From assembly GCF_037975245.1 (NCBI RefSeq), contig NC_092579.1, positions 4,488,001 through 4,552,000 on the forward strand: 64,000 nt of DNA. The letters run 5' to 3'. This DNA is from Apostichopus japonicus (taxonomy: Eukaryota > Echinodermata > Holothuroidea > Aspidochirotida > Stichopodidae). Under the pieces are notes generated by a model. The model was not told where the DNA came from and did not search any database. It saw only the letters and a list, made by a program, of their open reading frames with translations. Numbering within the stretch: position 1 is the stretch's first letter; every line of letters begins with the position of its first letter. A program made the translations under genes and the position numbers. This document shows, in pieces, positions 50,159 through 60,900 of the stretch.

Positions 50159-50440
50159 CTTCCCAACCTCGTGTGAATCCTCAGATTTAAAGAAGGAAAC
50201 AACTGTGCCATTGTACAAGTGCTTCCAAGTTGTACTATAGTATGTTGTTCCTTCTTTTTATTTCATTCCAGTATACATATAAAAGAATTCTTACGCTCAT
50301 AGGCACATTCATAATATCCAACCCAACCTCGTGTGAATCCTCAGATTTAAAGAAGGAAATAACTGTGCCATTGTTCAAGTGTTTCGAAGTTGTATTATAG
50401 TATGTTGTTCCTTCTTTTTATTTCATTCCAGTATACATAA
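50159..50440. repeat. Tandem duplication, 162-bp period
   Basis: About 120 bp beginning CCAACCTCGTGTGAATCCTC at about 50163 recurs at 50325 with about 95% identity, ending TTTCATTCCAGTATACATA in both. Confidence 0.9.
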
Positions 50441-50510
50441 AAAAATACAGAGAGGAGTCATATAATACCTCAACAAGGAGAATAACTAATATAAAAGGTG
50501 ATTTGTTTTT

Positions 50511-50706
50511 TTAAGATGACAGGATATCATATCAAATACATTTACACATACAAAAAGTTAATATATAAAACGATATAACATACAGACTACAGCAAACAGT
50601 CCAAGAAAAACTAATATTAAAGGGGAAAAATGTTAAGATGATAGGATATCCTATAAAATACATCTACACATACAAAAGTTAATACATAAAACGATATAAC
50701 AAACAG
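50511..50706. repeat. Second tandem duplication, about 122-bp offset
   Basis: TTAAGATGA(C/T)AGGATATC through AAAACGATATAACA occurs at 50511-50583 and 50633-50705. Together with the 162-bp pair upstream this is a locally repeat-prone stretch. Confidence 0.85.
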
Positions 50707-51925
50707 GCTATATATACAACAAACATTATAAGTGCTCGGTTGGAATGTATAATGCTACAAAGCAGCACGGTAAATAAATGCGTTTCTGTTAACTTACGTT
50801 CGGTATTTTGTGGGGATTTCTTAGATTTCTGCTCGATTTGTGCAGGAGACTTCTTATTACAGTATACAAAGGGTGATTCTGATCACTGTAATTCTTATTA
50901 GCCATTCTTGTAAACCCAGTTCTTGCAGCAGCATTTACTTCTTCTAAAAGTATATTGTAATCTAAATTAGTTATAGCTGATGTGTATTTAAGAAACTTCA
51001 TTCTTCTTTCTTTGCTTTTTTTGCAATATAAAATGGTACCAGACAGGCACTGCATAGATCACATGTCCCAGGGTAGAATAATAGTATTGACAACATTTTT
51101 CGTAGCATTTTGGTGAAAGAAAGACACAACGTACGCTACACTAGATACTATTTAATATACTTTTTTAATACCCTGATGCTTTGCAAGAAAAGGTCAATAT
51201 GTCGTCGCTGTATACTCCCTTAGTCCTCAGTTTTTGAGGTTCCAGCCACCTCAGATCCCTCAATAATAATACGTTGCGATCTTGATAGAATGTGACCATG
51301 TTTTATTTTCAAAAACAAATTTCCTTTATTTTTGGGGGGTTACACAATTAAGTCTTGCGGTCATATGTTGGAACTATATGTCATTTACAGAACACAGAAA
51401 AATTCATTGGTCAGTTTCAACAGAGATCTTAGGAATTGTGCATGATACAGCAGTATCATTGGCATATTTTGTCACAGAAATGTGTGAATTTGACCTATTT
51501 CATAAGTATATACTCTCTTAAAATGATAGACTGAATTTTCCAGTGTAAAGTGCGATTGAAATTTTTTTCAGTGCATAAGACTGAGTTTAGACTGAAAACC
51601 AGTCCAAATAGTATGAAGAGTCCGTTGCACAGCTCAGTCTGTGTTTACACTGAACGTAATATCCAATCATATCGTTCAATTTTGTCACGGGATTGCGTCG
51701 ATTTCAGTCGTTCTGTTCCACTGAAATGACGTCCAATCAGAAATGTAATACATGATCACGTGATCTTGATATTTGCATTATTACAATAGCTGAGCGGCGA
51801 CCGCGACCGCTAGCGCATTGCATGCAGGCAGGGAAATGCACACTGTACATACGCACGTAACTACGGTGGGTAAGTACTCGTACGTGACACGTAGTACACT
51901 AGTACTAGTACTTGGACGTTGCAAA

Positions 51926-54900
51926 ATGGCAGAATCGTTAAGAACGTTTCTTACGAAGAAAGGCTTCGATGAGGAAATCCTTACGCAGTTTGAGGGTATT
52001 TTATTCTTTTGTTTAGTTAATATAAAATGTAAGCAGGCACAGTCGTGTGGCTTAGCCTGCGTGTATATTACATTTGTAGTTTGGAACACTGAACATGATG
52101 TTGACTGGAGGTAGGCCTAGTAAGTTAGGCCTAGTAACAGTAACATAGGCTCACTGGTTAGCAAGAATTAGGGGCCTACTGTACATAGTAACTAAGTTAG
52201 ACATAGACTCAAGACTGTCAAGTTCGTCCTAACGTTACTCCTGGCATAGCCTAGGCAATTAAACGTAGCATAGACAAACTGTTTTCGATTGTTCTGTCTT
52301 GGCATATACTCTAATAATTTTTTTTGTGTATGCACGAAGTAACGTGAAAGACTGAACTCGATTGAAGCACTCCCACCAAGATAATCGACAACCAGAGACT
52401 AGCTAGGCGATTATCTTGTTATGCAGCCCGGAAAAGTTGCAAAAAAAATAAACCTTGCTTTGCATAATAAAATATTAAAAGAGTTTGTCGTATTTGTCAG
52501 AGACTGTGAAGTTTGTTACACAGCATATCTACGGCTCTGGTATGTTATATTACTAGACTGCAACCAGCGTGTTTTTATCTGCGTTTTGAGCTAGACATTT
52601 GATATGCATTGTTGCTCTGCATAAGGCGATTCATTGTTCAAATAAATCTGTGCACATTTCAAATTTCGTTGCGTTAGACATGTGTAGTCAGGCGTCGTAT
52701 ATTTGAGGCGATTGTGCATCATTCATTGCTGTTTACAGTGACTGTAAAATATTACAATAGTCTACCTGGGGAGAGAGCAGTCGGACAAAAAAATAAGGCC
52801 GTGGCTATTCTTACGACTAGTCGTAACAATTATTTATAAACTATTCTTAAGACATCGGCGAATTCATGCGAATTCAAAGTAAATAAAGCAACTTCGCATG
52901 AAGTAGGGGTAACCCTAACCCTAACTCTAACCCTCAATCCAACCCTAACCCTAACCGGAAATTATTGTTACTCCTGGTCGTAAAAATAGTACTCCTAGTC
53001 GTAAAAATAGCAACTGCGCATGCGCAAAAGGGAATTATTGTTACAACTAGTCGTAAGAATAGCCACTTTGAAAAAATAATTTTCATTTCCCACGCAGAAA
53101 TTATATATACAGTCGCAACTCGTTCAAATGGTGAAAAATAATCACATAATTAAATGACTGCAAGTATTGTTTCATTGCTTTTTTGAATGATAAGTTTGGT
53201 GTAGGAATAGAACCCCAAAGTACAATGGTTTAATTTGCCCAAAAGTCAATAAACTTATAAAGGAAAAAATATGACTACACGCACGTAGAATACTGCAGTA
53301 GCTGTGCATAGACATGTACTATACTCAGGGATGTAAGTCTTCCGGATTTTTACGGAAATCCGTTTTTTTTTTTAATTCCAATAAGTCTTCCGTATTTTTA
53401 CGGAAATCCGTTTTTTTTTAATTCCAATAAAGTTTCACAAAATTGTTCGAATATCAAAGACACAACGCCGCAAAAATGCCTGGCCCGTTGCAGCAAGCTA
53501 ACTTCAATTTTCACTCATCGATCACTCAAAATACTATTTCCAGTTTCGCATCATCGCATTGCACTGTACAACATTGTGCCATGTGAATATCGTTGCGTAC
53601 GTGCGAACTTCAAATCGCTATAGCTCATTTCTGTCGTTGAAAAACCTTGCCTAATTCATGTTGATTGGACTGCTAATTAATATCTTCGTAACTGCTGGTG
53701 CTCGACATAAGTTTTGGAATTAACGCTTGTGATATTTGTGAGCGGCGGAAATCTACGGGATACGCATATGAAAGTCGATATTTGTGATCGCATTCGAATG
53801 TGAGACTGTTTTTTATTCCGTAGTTCGCTGCGACGTATTCGTAACTTTGAGCTAGCCTAACATAACGATAGTGTGTAAGTACAGTAGTACTGTAAGAACT
53901 AGGGGTAGGATGTGTTAGCGCTAATACTTCTAAGCTAGCCTAACATACAGTAACGATAGTGTGTAAGTAGTCAGAGCTATGAGTAGGATGTGTTAGGACG
54001 GCATTCACCTGGGGTCTCCGAATATTTTTGGGCTGCACTTACATCCCTGTATACTAACAATACTATAGTGTGTGTGCACGCGAACGTTGTTCTTTACACT
54101 GAACTGTGTACAACATGATACCAGCGCGCTTGTATGTACTAGCCTATGTAGTGTAGGAAACGAGCTCACCTGGTCCGCCATTCGTATGCGTTACCAAGCT
54201 CATTATAACTTGTAATGAGCAGACGCACACGCACGCGGGTTTCATTATATAATCATAGGGTGTGTATTTGCAATTCATGAGCGTTACGTCAGCTAATGTT
54301 CATTGCGTTCGTGTACACAATCTGTGTTGTTTCATGACCGCATTTAGGTTGCGAGGATGCGCGTCGGTTTTGAGCACAGTGTGGAGATATGGTAATGCTC
54401 AAAATCAGGTGAAAAGCGCTCGCAAATTTGTCTATAACTTGGGAACCAGTGAGTGGTATTGCATGAAACTTGTAATTAGATAGTATTTTATAAGCTTTGT
54501 ACTGGTACACATTATTGCGACACTATTGTTTTCAAGATCCTAACCATCATCCCTAGAGTCAGTAGAGGTATGTGAAACAAAACATGACACCTTGTAATGT
54601 AATCCAGTTACTTTTCTTCTCTTCATTTATCGTGTGTTCTGCAGAATTAAGTTTGTGTATAACGAAATACTTGCTTCCACCATACTATGATATTCGTTAA
54701 TAGTAGGCCGACATAGAATACAATTGTTAAGAATATATATGGCTATTCCTCCTATAACTCCTATAGTATATGGACTAGGCTAGCTACAAGTTAGGCTAAT
54801 CTAACACATAGCAAGTACCTAGTCTGTTTAAGAATATTCAGCATTGTAATAAATAGGCCATCCATGTCTATGACTTAATGACCAGCTTTACAGCGACAAC

Positions 54901-57900
54901 CACTAGCTTGTGATTGTATGGGTTTAACAAAGTATTTTGCACAAACCAATATTAAAATTCCATATTAAATTATATTGTATCAATCTTCAGTTTCATTGGT
55001 GTAGGCTGCAAATTACTCGGTGAAGCTGCCAGAAAACAGTGTGTGATTCGCTCATACTGATCATGCTGCTTTGATGTATAGGGAACTATCAAAAAAAGAA
55101 AATATATTTTAAAGGGCTCACAATTTGTGTTTTCACGTTCTTGCACAACACAATGTAGCAATATACCTACACTTACACACTGTGATACATCAATATATAC
55201 CAGCAACCACTACCCATTTCTCTTTTTTTTTAGAATGCAGTCAACTTGACAAGATGTTTTGGTAACTTGTGACCTAACCGTACTAGAATGCACTAGAAAA
55301 TGGGATTTATTTGTTTCAAGTGTGGACAACATATAAGTGGGAGGACAAGAGAATTAGGATATCATCTTCATGCATTTCACACAGTTGTAGGCTCAGGTGA
55401 TCACCTAACTTGTGGACAAGATGGATGCATGAAGACATTCACCATAATTAATTCCTACTTGAGTCACATAAGGCATGAACATGCACCGCATCAGAATGAA
55501 CAGATTGTTGGGAATAATTTAAATGAAAATAACCGGCATAATGATGTCAATCATGAAATTGACGATTTACCCGAACCAGAATTTGAAGAGAATGACATTT
55601 TTCAAGAAATGGAACCTGAAGTTAATGGACATGCTTTGGACTACCTAGAAGGTTTTGATCATGAATCACTAAAGAAGCTAGCCGTTCATTTGATTATAAA
55701 GTTGAGGTCTACCTGTTCAATTTCATTCTCATCAATACAAACAATTATTAGTGGTACAAGCGATATGTTTAGATATGCAGTTTCCTCTCTACAGCAGGAT
55801 ATGTTGCGCTTAATGGAAACACATGGAGTAGATATCAATGCCCCAGATGTAGGTAACCTTTGTGCAAAATTTAACTTGTTTGAAAATCCGTATGCTGGTA
55901 TCGAAACAGAAAGAAAACAGGCTACATACATGGTCGAAAACTTAATGTTGGTCAAACCAATTCAGATTGCTTTAGGAACACGGTTTGAACAAGCAGTTGA
56001 ACGGAAAACTGGTGAAATTGTACAGAAGGTAGTAACTGACAGCTTTCAATATATTCCTGTTGCTGAAGTTATTAAACTTATTTTGAGTCAACCTATTGTT
56101 AGAGAGTTGATTGAAAATGAAGAACACTCTCCTGAAAATTTTCTCCGAGGTTTTCAGGATGGCACACTATACAAACAATCTGGATTTTTTAAGGAACATC
56201 CATGTGCTCTACGTTTACAGCTATATTATGATGATGTAGAGGTAACAAATCCACTTGGCAGTAAAACTGGTGTTCATAAACTGGCTATGTTTTATTATTC
56301 AATCCAAAATCTACCAAGGCGTTTCAATTGTACAGCAAGTAGCATTCATTTGCTGGCCGCTTGTTATTACCAGGATGTGGCAAAATATGGCTTTGAGCCA
56401 ATTTTGGCACCATTTATTGAAGAAATGAAACACTTTGAAAGTGATGATGGTGTTCAGCTTATGATTGATGGAAGAATGATCAATATTCATGGAAGTTTGG
56501 TGTCATATAGTGCAGACTCATTGGCAGCACATGCATTACTTGGTTTCATGAGCCCCTCTGCTAATAAGCTTTGCAGGTTATGTTATGCCTCACGTGATGA
56601 TATTCAGAACTATTTTCTTGAAGATGATTTTGAGTTGAGAACAATTGATAGTCATGATTTAGATGCAGAAGAAGCTTCTCGACAAGGATTCAGAGACCCA
56701 AGAACTGGTGTAAGAAGCTATTGTCCTCTAAACACCTTGCGAAATTTTCACAGTGCTACCAACTTTAACTTAGACATCATGCATGATATGCTGGAAGGTG
56801 TATGCCCTTATGAAATTAAGTTATTGCTCCACCAGTTTATTTATGTGGATCATTTTATAACTGTAGAAGACTTCAATCAGCGATTGAAGGCATTTCATTT
56901 TCCTTTCAATGATAGAAAGAATAAGCCATCGGCAGTAATGCCTGACCGCCTTCGAAATATTGCAGACCACAAGTTAGGGCAAAAGGCAGTGCAGATGTGG
57001 TGCTTAACTAGAATGCTTCCTCTTCTCATTGGCAGTAGAGTTCCTTACAACAATGAATACTATGAATTGCTTTTGCTATTACTTCGATGCATGGATATTA
57101 TTTTTGCTCCTGTAATCTCCACCTCTCATACCGTTTATCTGAAACATCTAATAATGGAACATCACGCTCAGTTCAAGTTGAAATTTCCAGGGCAACGTTT
57201 TATCAACAAACAACATCATATGGTTCATTATCCTACTTGCATAAGAATGTCTGGACCTCTGACTACACTTCAGTGTCTCAAATATGAGATGAAGCACTCA
57301 TTTAGTAAGAAGATTGCTGCCATTAACTGCAACTTCAAGAATATATGCCAATCAGTCACTCTAAAGCATCAGATTATGCAATGTGCTGTATGGTCTGGCA
57401 GTGGTCTACGCCTTGACTTTGAATGTGCTGGAGGAAATTTAACTTCCATTGATTCACTAGCAGGAAGCAGGGTTATTGCAGAGCATCTACAAGTTGCTGA
57501 AGATACAGAAATATTTGAAGCACGTCAAGTGTCACTTTTTGGTACAGACTATAAGCCAAAATTATTTCTAGCAACAGATATGGTCGAGGACATACCACAA
57601 TTTGGTCGTATTTGTAGCATTTTGGTTCGTGCACAGACACCTGAATCTGTTTACTTTGTAGTCCAGAAGTGGCGAAACAAAGGATTTTCCCCTCACTTTC
57701 ATGCCTATGCAGTGACAAATTTGGACAACCCAGAATTCTCCATCGTACAGCTTGAGTCTCTCTTAGATTTCCATCCTCTGTCAGGATTAACCTCATATGA
57801 ACAACATTCACCACTTTATCTGTGTCCGAGATACACCCTCAGTCAGAATAATTGAAGGTATATCAATAGTTTCTCTCTTTATTTCTAAACACAATAGTTG

Positions 57901-60900
57901 CAATTTATACACATGCTTAAAAAATGCTAAATGAGTTCTGTAGAATTGGTTTTTAATCCCCCAAGTTTTAATACACAAGTGCACTTGTCTTGCATAAGTC
58001 TCACGTCTTGCTAGTTGCTTTAAAAAATATCAAATTAACATATTTTCCCTGCACTAGTGATTATAGTATTTAACATTCATATTTGGGTAAAGCAGTGTAA
58101 AAAAGGAGAAATGATTAAAAGATTTCACATCAGTTATCAAAAGATCAAACCATGTTTGCTATCAAAACAGACTTCCTTTGTTGATAACATAACCAACTTT
58201 TGTGGTGAGCTGTTTTTCCCCACCATTAGCTGCTGCAAAGACAACCTTTTTAATGTGAATTGTGTGCAACATAGAAATTATCTTCTGTAGAAACTTATGC
58301 CGCATGTGTCTGCATTCTTCTTGTTTCAAGCTTCACCTAATTTTAACATTTTGCACTTCCACTTGTAGAAAATGATGTTGACATGGAGGTTTTTGGAAGC
58401 ATGTCTGAAGAAGATCTCAAAGAAATTGGAATAACATCATTTGGAGTACGAAGGAAGCTATAAATAGCCATTCAACAATGTAAGACAGATAAGGAAGAGG
58501 TAATGTGTGTATTTCGTTAATTGATTTTTTTTTGGGGGGGGGGGGGTGGGGGAATCACTACAGGTAATTTAGTCCCTTTAGAGTCCACACTCTTGACTTT
58601 GAGAAAGTAAGAGGTTGAAAGTCTTTGAAGACTCTACAAGCCTTCCTAATCCAAATCATCAAAAATATATCTCTTTCCTCAGAAATATGCAATTGATATT
58701 AAATGCATTTAATTGCCATGTAAGGTACTTGCTGTGTTAAACATATGTAAACATTATCACATATTCTATTACTGGTCCATGGCATTCAATCTGCACTTAC
58801 ATATGGAGACCACAAATCTATTACTGGTATGATATTTTCTACTCTTGATGGATTGCCTACAAGTTTGTGTATTCTTCCTTCTTACTTTCAGAATACCTAT
58901 TAACCATCTTTTTTTTTCTTTTCAAAAGGATCATTTCTTTTGTTGTAAGGATTCAGAGCCATCTGATCTTGACTCAAGCTCTGTCTCACAATGGGATCCA
59001 CAGGAAGAAGCATCTGTGTCAGGAAGTGGTCCTTCTGCAAGTTCTACTCCATGTAAGAAGATGAGGTCTGTGTCCCCAATCATGGTAAGTCCAGTTCTCA
59101 CTTACTTTACATTTGCATTATTTAGTTTTAAACTGATTGGAAACATTGTGCCTGCAAAGCCCCTGTATATAACTCCATTTTGACGTAATGGTTTTGCACT
59201 GAAATTCTAAGGAAAAAATAAAACAGAGGGCCTTAAAGCCTCAAGGGGTGCCAAGTACAGCTCTTTTAACGAGATGCATATATACATTGGTAATGAGTGA
59301 AATGTTTAGGTATTTTGCACATTGGTCCAATTAATGAATTCTTAAAGGAAACACTCTCTGGAAGATTCACTACATGCAAGACAGGTCTGCAGTGCTTTCA
59401 AACCTCTGAAACCAGAATAGAGTGGCAATTAACTGAAGTAATGAGTAGTGATAGTATAAATGCTATACAACCAGTGTGTGATTAATAACATTTATTAATT
59501 TAGAACCAGGTAGCCTATTCAAGGTCAATTTGTTTGTGTCCTTTTTTGCTCAGAATGTGGCTGCTACTGATAGGTAAACATTAACCAGATGCATCTTGAT
59601 TTCATTCTCTTTTAGAACTTTGGTCTGAAAGAAATGATGCTTAAACATTCTGAAGGAAAAGTTTTGGCCAAACAATTAGAGGATGCTGAAGTTTTGACAG
59701 ATCAGTGTAGAAGAACACTAATACGCTTGACGGTAGCTTGCCTTATAGAAAAGACTGGTGACCTGTAAGTAGTATTAGATCAGTATCTTTGAGATACTGT
59801 TATGCCAGTGGCCAACTCTTTTCAGTATGAGGACCCTCTGTAACACTGCTAAGCATTGAGAAGCTAGTTTAACTTTTCATATTTTCTATATGTTGCAAGA
59901 TAAAACTACTTTTTTAATGGAGTTCCTTCAGTGTCTGCAAAATCGATTGCCTCAAATTTGATCTAGGAATCTTTGGTTTCTTCAATAGGTATCCATCATC
60001 AGAGCAAAAAACACTACTGGCAAAAGAAATCATTGCAACATTTCCATCGGTTAAAGACACTACACAGGGAATGAAAGGTTATGTAAGTATTTTACTTTGC
60101 AAACTTCTGTAGGAATTGAGAACATCAACGATTTGCTATGCCTTTAGCAGGTGCACCTCTCCCCCATCCCCTACCTGCTGCCACTTACTATATTGCCCAT
60201 GAAGAAATTATGTGACACTTCAGGCAAGACTTCTGAACTTGAAACATTCTCAGTTATAAATTAGACTTCATGACAAGGTTGAAGGCTTTCAAAGGCTGCA
60301 CTAGTGCAAAGAACTTCACTGTGGCTCCTGAAATATTTAGAAAGAGGGAAACCATCAGCTGCAAGTGGTGTGTCAATATCAAATATTTGTAATAATCAAA
60401 TGACAAATACTAGTAACACCTGACGGTTTTATGTAATTTAAAGATGGTTTGATTGAAAGTTTCTTTGTATGTTGTGTTTTCACCATATGTCATACCAACA
60501 GTATTGCTATATTAATTGAAAATATAAGTATACAAGTTTATATCATACTCAATCATAATATTATTTCAGTTGAATGATTAATTTTAATATCATAGAAGGT
60601 GTGACGTTTCCATTTGGAAAGTTTCTCTCTTATTTTCAAAGACCATTGAAGTCACTAAAATACATTGACATTGATTCCTTTGTTGATTTTTTTCACTGTG
60701 GCAAGTAAATTGCTACATAAAACAATAGCATGTCTACATGTGTTCCTTGTATACTCTAGGAACAGTTTTATGCAAATGGTCAGGGATTCATAGAATATCG
60801 TCTGAAGAACCTACGATCAACTCGACCAAAGGAGGAGAAGAGAAGGACAAGAAAAAGACAACCCTCGAGTCAACCATTGCCAGCTGAAGAAGAGGAAGAT

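Noticed and set aside
52909-52957. True telomere or chromosome end
   Set aside because: Only a few imperfect TAACCC units, enclosed within a short inverted-repeat element and flanked by gene introns.
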